Assembly (NCBI GenBank): GCA_900540475.1
Contig: UQGG01000018.1
Span: 1-64,000 of the forward strand
DNA: 64,000 nt
DNA from: an uncultured Robinsoniella sp.
GTDB lineage: Bacteria; Bacillota; Clostridia; Lachnospirales; Lachnospiraceae
Direction: 5' to 3'
The translations under genes were made by a program, and so were the position numbers. The notes beneath the pieces were generated by a model, which searched no databases, was not told the origin of the DNA, and saw only the letters and a list, made by a program, of their open reading frames with translations. Within the stretch, counting starts at the first letter, position 1. Each line of letters opens with the position of its first letter. This document shows positions 25,376-33,265 of this stretch, piece by piece.

Positions 25376-26284
25376 TTACTTCGCAAGCTCCAGCATCTTT
25401 TTCAGCGGTGCGTGTGCCTGGTTTATAAATGTTTCTTCCAGCTCAATGGAAGGGGTTTCTGTTTCCATTGCCCGCATGATATTTTCCAAAGTAATTTTTT
25501 TCATATCCGGGCAGCATTGGTTTTCATTAACAAGATAAAATTTCTTTTCCGGGTTCTGGCGCTGCAGTTCATATAACACGCCTTTTTCTGTTACAATAAT
25601 AAATTCAGATGCATCATCCCTGGCGGCATATTCGATGATCCCGGATGTACTTCCCGCATAATCAGCCATTTCAGTGACCAAAGCCCGACATTCGGGATGA
25701 ACCAGAATTTTTGCTTTCGGGTGGGTATTTTTCGCTTCCCTGATTTCATCTACAGTAATTCTGGCATGAACCGGGCAGTAACCATCATTTAATATAATAT
25801 TTTTTTCCGGCACCTGGGAGGCTACATAACTTCCAAGATGCTGATCCGGTATAAAGAAAATGTTTTTATTTGGCAATGCTCTGACTATTTTTAAGGCATT
25901 GGATGAAGTCACACATACATCGGAATGAACCTTCAGTTCCGCCGTGGAATTTACATAACAGACAACAGCTACATCCTCATATTTTCTGCGGATTTCCTCT
26001 ATTTTTCCGGCATCCGCCATATGCGCCATGGGACAGTCCGCCTGCATATCCGGCATTAAAACCTTTTTATCCGGATTTAAAATCTTTGCGCTCTCTCCCA
26101 TAAAGCGGACACCGCAAAGTACCAGCACTTTTTCTTTTATCTTGGTGGCAATTTCACTAAGATAATAAGAATCTCCTACATAGTCTGCAATTTCCTGCAC
26201 CTCATCATTCACATAATAGTGTGCGAGGATCACAGCATCTTTTTCCTTTTTTAATTCCTGGATTCTTAATTGCTTCTCGTTCAT
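25376..26284 (-). CDS. nadA: Quinolinate synthase A
   Basis: NadA condenses iminoaspartate with dihydroxyacetone phosphate to quinolinate using a [4Fe-4S] cluster. The 302-residue protein has AHYYVNDEVQEIADYVGDS and candidate cluster cysteines in LCGVRFM, PECRALV and ENQCCPDM. I start at 26284 because GGGAGG precedes that ATG; an upstream in-frame extension of 25 codons overlaps the promoter. It is the first gene of the nad operon. Confidence 0.97.
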   Translation of the reverse strand: MNEKQLRIQELKKEKDAVILAHYYVNDEVQEIADYVGDSYYLSEIATKIKEKVLVLCGVRFMGESAKILNPDKKVLMPDMQADCPMAHMADAGKIEEIRRKYEDVAVVCYVNSTAELKVHSDVCVTSSNALKIVRALPNKNIFFIPDQHLGSYVASQVPEKNIILNDGYCPVHARITVDEIREAKNTHPKAKILVHPECRALVTEMADYAGSTSGIIEYAARDDASEFIIVTEKGVLYELQRQNPEKKFYLVNENQCCPDMKKITLENIMRAMETETPSIELEETFINQAHAPLKKMLELAK

Positions 26285-26318
26285 CTTGACCTCCCTTTTG
26301 TATATGGTTCGATGAACT

Positions 26319-26401
26319 AGTATACCACAAAACTTTACAGGTGACAAGACAGTTGTCAATTTAAATAATATATTGACTTTTAACCGTGTCTATGTTATAG
26401 T
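26319..26401. promoter_or_regulatory. Divergent nad / gntR promoters with an operator-like dyad
   Basis: For nadA on the minus strand, TTGTCA (26342-26347) and TATACT (26319-26324) are 17 bases apart. For gntR on the plus strand, TTGACT (26373-26378) and TATAGT (26396-26401) are 17 bases apart. The dyad TGACAA-GACAG-TTGTCA (26342-26358) covers the nad -35 box. A NAD-responsive repressor could bind there; which one is unknown. Confidence 0.65.
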
Positions 26402-26427
26402 CACAGTAAGAACGGAGGCGATTACTA

Positions 26428-26808
26428 TTGAATATCATGATCTCACCTATTTCTGAAATTCCTATTTATGAACAGATACGGGAACAGGTTACGGAACAGA
26501 TCCTAAGTGGTAAGATTCCGCCCGGGACACAGCTTCCTTCCATCCGAATGCTGGCTAAGGAATGTAAAATCGGTATCATTACGGTAAAAAGGGCTTATGA
26601 AGAGCTTTGTAAGTCTGGAATTGCTGTGAGCATCAATGGGAAAGGTGTATATGCTGCAGAACTGGATGCTTCATTTATTAAGAATTCTTATCGCATCCAG
26701 CTGAAAGAACAGCTGCAAGACGTTTATCACTACGCAAAAACAGTGAGTTTTAGTGACGAAGAATTTATGAATCTGGTTCGGGAACTGGTAGAGGAGGAAT
26801 CAATATGA
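26428..26808 (+). CDS. GntR family regulator (YtrA-like)
   Basis: The 126-residue protein has the winged helix of GntR regulators (IYEQIREQVTEQILSGKIPPGTQLPSIRMLAKE) and only a short C-terminal part, which marks the YtrA subfamily. Such regulators usually repress the ABC exporter genes that follow. The start is a TTG at 26428 with GGAGG nine bases upstream; an ATG three codons on has poor spacing. It overlaps the ATPase gene by four bases. Confidence 0.93.
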   Translation: MNIMISPISEIPIYEQIREQVTEQILSGKIPPGTQLPSIRMLAKECKIGIITVKRAYEELCKSGIAVSINGKGVYAAELDASFIKNSYRIQLKEQLQDVYHYAKTVSFSDEEFMNLVRELVEEESI

Positions 26809-27680
26809 CATCATCAGCACTTATTATCAATGGCCTTGAAGTAGGTTTTTATGAAAATGATTTTAAATTATCGGACATCTGCCTGGAGATTAAAACAGGT
26901 ACGATTACCGGCCTGATCGGCAGGAACGGCGCTGGTAAAACAACTCTATTGAAGACAATCATAGGACTTCAAAAATACCAAAAAGGAACCATTACTTATT
27001 TTGGAACTGACAAATGCCTTAAGAATCCGTTAATCAAGGAGCGGCTCAGCTTTACCTCCAATGCCCTCTCTTATAACCCGCGGTTTTCACCGGATCAGAT
27101 AGCTGATGCAGTTTCACCCTTTTATAAGAATTTCAAACATGATCTCTTTGAAAAATACCTGGATTTGTTTCATCTGAATGAAGATCGGAAACTGGCTAAC
27201 TTCTCCACGGGTCTTCAGAGGAAATTTCAGGTCTTACTGACCATTAGCTGTAATCCTGATTTATTGATACTGGATGAACCTACTGCTAACCTGGATACCG
27301 TATCTAAAGATGATATTCTGGAAATGGTGATGGATTTCATGCAGGATGATTGTAAATCCGTTCTGTTTTCCACCAACCTAACCGGGGATGTGGAACGGAT
27401 TGCTGACTATGTGACTTTTATGGACAAAGGCAGAATTGTATTCTCGGAAGAAAAAGATGCACTTTTGGAACAATACAGGCTGTTTCACTGCCCATTGGAA
27501 CAGATGGTACCGGAATTGAAAGAACATGTAATCGGTATGAAAAAAACTTCTTTTGGATATGAAGGTTTGATATCAGCCGGACATTTAGATATTGCCGGAT
27601 TAAATACAGATGAAATTCGATTTGTCAGAGCGGGATTCGATGATTTTATGAGATATTTTTCAAAGGAGGATTCGTTATGA
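26805..27680 (+). CDS. ABC transporter ATP-binding protein of the GntR operon
   Basis: The 291-residue ATPase has Walker A GRNGAGKTT and Walker B LLILDEPTANLD. The signature motif is FSTGL in place of LSGGQ, and the D-loop is intact. A family-like C-terminal 80 residues follows. It resembles YtrB-like exporter ATPases of GntR-regulated operons, often linked to cell wall stress. It is coupled by ATGA overlaps to the regulator before it and the permease after it. Confidence 0.9.
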   Translation: MTSSALIINGLEVGFYENDFKLSDICLEIKTGTITGLIGRNGAGKTTLLKTIIGLQKYQKGTITYFGTDKCLKNPLIKERLSFTSNALSYNPRFSPDQIADAVSPFYKNFKHDLFEKYLDLFHLNEDRKLANFSTGLQRKFQVLLTISCNPDLLILDEPTANLDTVSKDDILEMVMDFMQDDCKSVLFSTNLTGDVERIADYVTFMDKGRIVFSEEKDALLEQYRLFHCPLEQMVPELKEHVIGMKKTSFGYEGLISAGHLDIAGLNTDEIRFVRAGFDDFMRYFSKEDSL

Positions 27681-28324
27681 TAAAAGAAATTTTAGACTAT
27701 CATAGATTGGAACGGGTTGCAGATGTGGGACGCATGCAGATTTTATCCTATATTTTATTATGTTTCCTGCTGGGACAGACATTTTTGTTTGGTAATGGCG
27801 TTCTCTCTCTTACTTTATGGGTATTTGTATTTACCATACAAAAACTGAGAAGGGTGTACTTTGAGGAGCATTCAATTATGCGGTACGCACCGCTTCCCCG
27901 AAGAGATATTATTCAGAATTTACTGATAAAAAGCTATTTTTATCTGTTACTGACACTCATGATTGACATGTCCGTTACCTATGATTACATGATATACATG
28001 TATTCTCAGAGTTCAATGCCCCGATTAATCAGCGCTATACTCTTTTACTACTTTTGCTTTATTTTTGCCTGGTATATTGCTCTGATGATCCTGACCCTTG
28101 ATAGTAAGATCGTTCGGTTTACACTTTTTACAGGCGAGGTTATCATTCTGATTATTGCTGTTATAAACCTTTATCCTACCCTGCATGAAAAAACCGGAGA
28201 CTTAATTTTATTGATAGCCCAGTCTCCTTACTTTTATCTTTATCTTATAGTTGCAGGTATCTTGGCAATTGGTACATCGGTTGCCGGCATACAGCTATTT
28301 AGTTCAAAAATTTATCAGGCGTAA
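27677..28324 (+). CDS. Membrane subunit of the GntR-ABC operon, first copy
   Basis: The 215-residue protein has about six membrane segments and starts MIKEILDYHRLERVADVGRM. It shares this opening with the next gene, so the two look like duplicated permease subunits. It overlaps the ATPase by four bases. No domain beyond an ABC permease-like helix pattern was recognised. Confidence 0.75.
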   Translation: MIKEILDYHRLERVADVGRMQILSYILLCFLLGQTFLFGNGVLSLTLWVFVFTIQKLRRVYFEEHSIMRYAPLPRRDIIQNLLIKSYFYLLLTLMIDMSVTYDYMIYMYSQSSMPRLISAILFYYFCFIFAWYIALMILTLDSKIVRFTLFTGEVIILIIAVINLYPTLHEKTGDLILLIAQSPYFYLYLIVAGILAIGTSVAGIQLFSSKIYQA

Positions 28325-28372
28325 ATTAAGCTTTACATCACTTTCGATTAATATGTGGAAAGGAGATTAAAT

Positions 28373-29023
28373 TTGATAAAATCAGCTTTAAACTATTACC
28401 GGCTGGAACAAATATCAGACATCGGACAGATCAGGATATCTTATTGGTTGTTCCTTACCTTTGCGATATCCATGGTATTGCACCACTCTATATTTTCACT
28501 ACCCATTTGTCTTCTCATCTACTCCCTGATGAAGATCCGTGAAAATAATATTACTAATATAAGTTTTTTAAATATGGCGCCTATTACTAAAAAAGACTTT
28601 ATGGTTGGAATATGTAGAAAAGCATTTACTTTGTTTCTGCAGATTCTGCTTCTGTCCTCATGCTACCAGCTGATAACAGGGGTATCCCCTATAGACATGA
28701 AAATACCATACCCGCAATCACAATTTGGATCCTTATTCTACTTCTTTTACTATTTGCTGGCATGGAGTATCGGTCTGGCGCTGATTACTATCGGCATGAA
28801 GGCCCTACGCATTCTATCTTACATCCTGGGCATAATTTTCTTAAAAGGAATCATTTTTATACCCACAATGATTACAGGTAGAAGTAGTACATTGCAAGAA
28901 CTTATGAAATATGTAATAACTTCCCCTCATATAGCTATATTTATAATACCCCTGGGAATAGCAGCACTCTTCGCATTCTGCTGTTCTATCATGATTATTT
29001 CATCCAGGTGTGTAGGCAATTAG
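28373..29023 (+). CDS. Membrane subunit of the GntR-ABC operon, second copy
   Basis: The protein (216 residues) starts MIKSALNYYRLEQISDIGQI and has about six membrane segments, in parallel with the preceding gene. I choose a TTG at 28373 because AAAGGAG lies eight bases before it; an upstream in-frame GTG would overlap that ribosome binding site. It probably forms a heterodimer with its neighbour and the ATPase. The substrate is unknown. Confidence 0.72.
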   Translation: MIKSALNYYRLEQISDIGQIRISYWLFLTFAISMVLHHSIFSLPICLLIYSLMKIRENNITNISFLNMAPITKKDFMVGICRKAFTLFLQILLLSSCYQLITGVSPIDMKIPYPQSQFGSLFYFFYYLLAWSIGLALITIGMKALRILSYILGIIFLKGIIFIPTMITGRSSTLQELMKYVITSPHIAIFIIPLGIAALFAFCCSIMIISSRCVGN

Positions 29024-29044
29024 ACGTTCAGACCCTTTATCGTA

Positions 29045-29090
29045 AAGGTCCACAAGCAAATACACCCAGCTTGTGGACCTTATATTTTTC
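29045..29090 (+). terminator. Terminator after the GntR-ABC operon
   Basis: AAGGTCCACAAGC (29045-29057) pairs with GCTTGTGGACCTT (29069-29081), followed by ATATTTTT. Confidence 0.85.
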
Positions 29091-29108
29091 TATTCTTTTC
29101 TCCGCAGA

Positions 29109-30059
29109 TTACTTAATATACTTTTGGGCAAACCGATCCACTGCATCCCAATAGGTTTTGCTGTCAGTCTTCCTGGCCTCACCGTGAGCCGCGCCAGGGA
29201 TTACCAGCTTTTCCTTTTCATTGGAAGCTGCATCATACAGCTCATCTAACATGGCAAAGGGTACGAAGGTGTCCTGGTCACCATGAATGAACATTGTTGG
29301 AGTATGGCTCTTGGCTACTTGTTTCACTGCACTTGCCTCTCCTAAAAAGTACCCGGCACGAATCTTAACTACTGCAGAAGATACATTCAGCACCGGAAAT
29401 GGGGGCAGTCCAAACATTTCATTTAACTGGTATTTAAACTCATCCCATACAGAGGTATATCCACAGTCTTCCACCACAGCTCTTACCTGGGAAGGCAGAT
29501 CTTTTTCTCCGGATGTCATCATTACCGTTGCTGCACCCATAGAAACACCCATCAGAAGTATCTGTGCATCTTCGTCATCCGATACGATGGTATTCACCCA
29601 CTTTATAATATCTCTTCTTTCCGGCCAGCCCATTCCGATTAATTTTCCTTCACTCTGTCCATGAGCTCTGGCATCGGGAATCAATATATTATAATTGTTC
29701 TCGTAGAAATGTTCTCCATATACAGCCATATCTGATGCTTCCCCTTTATAGCCATGACAGAGAACGACATATTTGTTGGAAGGCTTTTTTGCATCCACTT
29801 TATAAGCGTGAAGCTTGAGGGAATCGTCACTGGTCAGCCAAACGTCCTCGGCTTCCCCTGATAACCAGGTTGCAGCAGCTTCCTTTTCTTCATTATCCGG
29901 CGTTTTTTCCACCTCGTCATCGGATTCAATCCCATTGGTTACGGCAGGATTTAAAGCATAATTACAAAAATAATTGCCGATAAATAAAAGCGCCGCTGCA
30001 AGGATCAGTACCAGGGCAGCTATAATTCCAATAATCAGTTTCTTTTTCTTGTTCTTCAT
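29109..30059 (-). CDS. Membrane-anchored alpha/beta hydrolase
   Basis: The 316-residue protein has one N-terminal helix (about residues 8-30) and an extracytoplasmic alpha/beta hydrolase domain. The nucleophile elbow GVSMGA, HGxxG-like CHGYKGEASD, a DAR loop and the final His in GAAHGEAR are visible. It overlaps the GT2 gene by four bases, so it is the last gene of the ATP-grasp/SMR/GT2 operon. It may remove or transfer an acyl group on the envelope product; this is an inference. Confidence 0.85.
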   Translation of the reverse strand: MKNKKKKLIIGIIAALVLILAAALLFIGNYFCNYALNPAVTNGIESDDEVEKTPDNEEKEAAATWLSGEAEDVWLTSDDSLKLHAYKVDAKKPSNKYVVLCHGYKGEASDMAVYGEHFYENNYNILIPDARAHGQSEGKLIGMGWPERRDIIKWVNTIVSDDEDAQILLMGVSMGAATVMMTSGEKDLPSQVRAVVEDCGYTSVWDEFKYQLNEMFGLPPFPVLNVSSAVVKIRAGYFLGEASAVKQVAKSHTPTMFIHGDQDTFVPFAMLDELYDAASNEKEKLVIPGAAHGEARKTDSKTYWDAVDRFAQKYIK

Positions 30060-31177
30060 TCACTTTCTCCCCTGTCTGTGGTTGCCGCTGCTTCATTTTC
30101 CTGCACTTTATTCCGCCGCATCCCCATATCAACTTTTGATTCCATACCTGCTGCTGTCTGTGTTTCCATACCCGCTGCTGGCTGCCGTTCCATTCCTGCT
30201 GCTGGCTGCCGTTCCATTCCGGCCCTGCTTACCGTTATTGCTTCCGGTTTTTCAGCCGCCACGTTGATCGTCTCACGCACAACGTACTGAGGAGTCTTAT
30301 TCAGATTCAGCATGATTTTCCCGATATACTCGCCCACAATTCCAAGCATAAACAAAACGATGCCAAAAAACAGGAACATGGCGCACATCAGGGAAGACCA
30401 GCCCAGTACCATCGTGGGATCCAGAATCCGGCGCACAAATACAACCAGCGCCCCGATTACACCGATCACTGCAAAAATTCCTCCCAGCAGCATGGAAAAG
30501 CGCAGAGGGATGACCGTGTAGTTAATGCAGGATAAAAATAACCGAAGCAGCTTTTTAAACGTATAATTGGAAGTACCCACCTCACGGCTGAAATGTTCAA
30601 TATCTACATTTGCTATATGGTTTGTGGTGCGGTAAAACAATACCTGCAGATATAAATTATAGTTATCGTATTTAATAATTTCGTCTCTGACATATTTCTT
30701 GGCAAGCCAGAAACTGCAGGCAGTAATCCCCTTTGGCCTTTCAATCATATGCCAGACTATAAAATCACTGATTTTACTGGTCAGATTTTTAAACCAGGAA
30801 AATTTCCGGGTCTGGTATCTGCCATAAACCAAATCATAGCCTTCATTCATTTTCTCAATAAATTTATGGATCTGGGAGGGATGCGTCTGCATGTCATCGT
30901 CCATTCCCATAATCAACTCTCCATTTGTATGCTGAAGACCAGCCATAATAGCATTATGCTGTCCAAAATTCTTAGCCAGGTCAATCCCTTTCACAAAAGA
31001 ATATTTGGTGGCACAGCGTTTAATGGATTCATAAGTCCGGTCTTTTGAATAATCATTAACCAGTACAAACTCACACTCATAACCATCTATTTTCTTAAAT
31101 TCCTCTACGCATAAATCCACAACCTTTTCAATGGTATCCTGGGAATTATAGCAGGGAATTACAATTGATATTAACAT
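30056..31177 (-). CDS. GT2 polyprenyl-phosphate glycosyltransferase
   Basis: The protein (373 residues) has an N-terminal GT2 domain (SIVIPCYNSQDTIEKV, MDDDMQTHPSQ) and two C-terminal membrane helices (about residues 230-295). This is the layout of GtrB/ArnC/DPM-type enzymes that load a sugar onto undecaprenyl phosphate. The tail carries near-perfect repeats of ERQPAAGM. AAAGGAG precedes the ATG. It lies between two small flippase-like genes and an alpha/beta hydrolase. Confidence 0.9.
   Translation of the reverse strand: MLISIVIPCYNSQDTIEKVVDLCVEEFKKIDGYECEFVLVNDYSKDRTYESIKRCATKYSFVKGIDLAKNFGQHNAIMAGLQHTNGELIMGMDDDMQTHPSQIHKFIEKMNEGYDLVYGRYQTRKFSWFKNLTSKISDFIVWHMIERPKGITACSFWLAKKYVRDEIIKYDNYNLYLQVLFYRTTNHIANVDIEHFSREVGTSNYTFKKLLRLFLSCINYTVIPLRFSMLLGGIFAVIGVIGALVVFVRRILDPTMVLGWSSLMCAMFLFFGIVLFMLGIVGEYIGKIMLNLNKTPQYVVRETINVAAEKPEAITVSRAGMERQPAAGMERQPAAGMETQTAAGMESKVDMGMRRNKVQENEAAATTDRGESE
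30140..30211. repeat. 24-bp tandem repeat in the GT2 3' end
   Basis: Three 24-bp units (30140, 30164 and 30188 onward) encode the octapeptide ERQPAAGM-type repeat of the GT2 C-terminal tail. A partial fourth unit follows. Confidence 0.85.
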
Positions 31178-31256
31178 CTTCGTACTCCTTTATTTCCGTG
31201 AGCAGCGAACCAAACAGGCTGGCTGCATATTGCTGTAAAATACTTAATTGTGCCGT

Positions 31257-31601
31257 CTACATGGAAAAAACCAATATGCCCGCAAGAATGACCAGTATTC
31301 CGATTAATTTTTTCTTTGGAAAACGCTCTTTCAAAAAGAAATAACCCATTACCGATACAAATATGTAGCTGGTTGATTCTAAAATAGGCGACATGGAAAG
31401 CGGCACATAGCGCAGTGCAAACATGGTCAGCAGCGTGGATAAAAAGAACAGTCCATACGCAAATATGACAAGTGGATTCAAATATTCAAACAGCATACTT
31501 TTATACTTCTTCATCGTTGCCTTTTTCAGCAGTATCTGGGAAATAGCTGAAATCAGAACAGATGACAATAAAATACAGACAGAAAGACTGAACTTACTCA
31601 T
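31257..31601 (-). CDS. SMR/EamA-like small transporter, subunit 2
   Basis: The 114-residue protein has four membrane helices, the size of a small multidrug resistance type subunit or half an EamA transporter. It ends PKKKLIGILVILAGILVF, an SMR-like last helix. It overlaps the partner gene by eight bases. With the GT2 it resembles the ArnE/ArnF pair that flips a lipid-linked amino sugar; that comparison is an inference. Confidence 0.82.
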   Translation of the reverse strand: MSKFSLSVCILLSSVLISAISQILLKKATMKKYKSMLFEYLNPLVIFAYGLFFLSTLLTMFALRYVPLSMSPILESTSYIFVSVMGYFFLKERFPKKKLIGILVILAGILVFSM

Positions 31602-31959
31602 CAGAAGTCACCACCAGATAGATTCCAAAAAAGATAATCCCTGCTCCCAGCAGCATGTTCCATGTGATTACCTCTCCAAATATTAATTTACCAAAAATCA
31701 TTCCCCAGATCAGGGTTACCGGTTTATTTGCAAATGCGACCGTCAGCGGAATACGCTTTAAGATCTGCTGCCAGATAAACGCATATACAAACATAATCAG
31801 CAGTACCAGGCCATAGTAGCCGCAAAATTCCAAGGATAAAAATTTCTGGTTTGCCGCCATCTTTGACGCCACTCCGCTTAGAGAACTAAAAAGCAGACTG
31901 ATATGCAGAACCGTAAATAACTTTATATAAAACCATCTGTTTTTTGTCTTTTCTGCCAT
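31594..31959 (-). CDS. SMR/EamA-like small transporter, subunit 1
   Basis: The 121-residue protein has four predicted helices. It lies directly after the ATP-grasp gene: the start codon follows the ATP-grasp stop by one base. Two small unequal subunits in tandem suggest an antiparallel heterodimer. It likely moves a lipid-linked product of the neighbouring GT2 and ligases across the membrane. Confidence 0.8.
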   Translation of the reverse strand: MAEKTKNRWFYIKLFTVLHISLLFSSLSGVASKMAANQKFLSLEFCGYYGLVLLIMFVYAFIWQQILKRIPLTVAFANKPVTLIWGMIFGKLIFGEVITWNMLLGAGIIFFGIYLVVTSDE

Positions 31960-31960
31960 A

Positions 31961-33154
31961 TCATTCTTCCACTTCTATCGTGATTTTGGACAGTACTTCT
32001 TCTAACCGCTCCCTGCATGCCTGCAGCGTATCACCCTTAATAATAATCTGGCCAATTCTGTCTCTGCCATTGTTATACTGGTTCACGTGGTCCCCTTCTC
32101 TGATATTAAAAGACAAGTCAATAATATCCTCGGAAGGCTCGTTTTCATTTACCAGCTTCGTAACCTTACCGGTCTTAGAAGAAATTAAAATCTTTGAAAG
32201 ATTTGGTACCGGGCGAAGCATGGAAGCACGGATAAACAGCGCCCGGACATCCAGTCCCATTGCCAGCATGGCAATCACTTCATAATAATGTATTCCATAG
32301 TAGATACTCACTAATTCCGGCAGACAGGTAGCCCCTGCTCTTGCTGTGATTTCAATCACGTAGACTTTGTCATCCTTTAATATCAGATCGCAGTTAACGG
32401 GACAGTTATCAAATCCCAGTGCCCGGACTGCCTTTAAAACTTCCCTTGAAATCTGTGGCGACAGCTGGTCAATATGCTCCAGGGGTACCGAATGTCCCAC
32501 CGGTGTGGGCGTAAATCCCTGATAAGCATCGATTCCATTGGGAAGCATAAAAACAAGTTCTCCATCCTGGAGCATTGCCTCCGTACCGAATATTGTTCCT
32601 TCAATAAATTCTTCTACCAGGCAGTAGTCCTTCCCGGTTGCTTCCATTGTCTTGCTATAATTGGAAATGGCTTCCTCTTTCGTATTACTTCTGAATATTC
32701 CTCTGCTGCCCATCAGATCCACAGCTTTCACAATCACTGGAAATGTCAGCTCCTTCAATGCTTTTTCCAGATCCTCCTGATTTTTCACAAGCCGGAATCT
32801 GGCGGTGCTTACGCCTTCTCTCTCAAAAGCTTTTTTCATTTCCCATTTATTCGTAGAACGGCATGCAGATTCATAGGACGGTCCCTTAAGTCCCATCTTC
32901 TCACATACATATCCGATAGCCGGCACTCCGGTATCCAGACAGCAAGTGGTAATTCCATCTATCTGAAGCTTTCTTGCATATTCCAATACCTGCTCCGGTT
33001 TTGAAATATCAGCATAGCAGAATTCATCTGCCTCTGCAAATCCCGGAAAATCACCTGGTATGCTGGCTGTAGTGGTATGAAAGCCCAGTTTTTTTGCCGC
33101 CCTGATTAACGGCACCTGAGAATAGCTTGCACCTAATATCATTAATTTTTTCAT
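31961..33154 (-). CDS. ATP-grasp ligase, first of pair in gene order near SMR
   Basis: The 397-residue protein has a Rossmann-like N-terminus (MKKLMILGASYSQVPLIRAAKKLG), a preATP-grasp domain and an ATP-grasp core. Visible parts include VDLMGSRG (ATP loop), VEEFIEGTIFGTEAM, and the metal site VIEITARAGATCLPEL. Such enzymes join a carboxylate to an amine or thiol via an acylphosphate. The substrates are unknown. The last codon lies one base before the SMR start, so the genes are coupled. Its closest paralog is the next gene upstream. Confidence 0.88.
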   Translation of the reverse strand: MKKLMILGASYSQVPLIRAAKKLGFHTTTASIPGDFPGFAEADEFCYADISKPEQVLEYARKLQIDGITTCCLDTGVPAIGYVCEKMGLKGPSYESACRSTNKWEMKKAFEREGVSTARFRLVKNQEDLEKALKELTFPVIVKAVDLMGSRGIFRSNTKEEAISNYSKTMEATGKDYCLVEEFIEGTIFGTEAMLQDGELVFMLPNGIDAYQGFTPTPVGHSVPLEHIDQLSPQISREVLKAVRALGFDNCPVNCDLILKDDKVYVIEITARAGATCLPELVSIYYGIHYYEVIAMLAMGLDVRALFIRASMLRPVPNLSKILISSKTGKVTKLVNENEPSEDIIDLSFNIREGDHVNQYNNGRDRIGQIIIKGDTLQACRERLEEVLSKITIEVEE

Positions 33155-33192
33155 ATTCTTTTCCTCGGTATTCTGTCTGTATTTCTACGCCC

Positions 33193-33262
33193 TGGAGCGC
33201 GTTCTAAAATTGCTTTCTGGCAGCTGTACGTCACACCTTGTGGGAGATTTGTCCCGGATGAA
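33193..33262. repeat. Left half copy of the dispersed palindromic element
   Basis: It reads TGGAGCGCGTTCTAAAATTG and continues with CTTTCTGGCAGCTGTACGTC and CCCGGATGAAG, matching the left arm at 5210 onward. The right arm is missing and the copy stops four bases before the stop codon of the upstream ATP-grasp gene. Confidence 0.7.
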
Positions 33263-33265
33263 GTC

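Noticed and set aside
30078..30290. Plus-strand ORF rich in repeated SIPAAGCR units
   Set aside because: It is the antisense of the 24-bp repeat in the GT2 gene.
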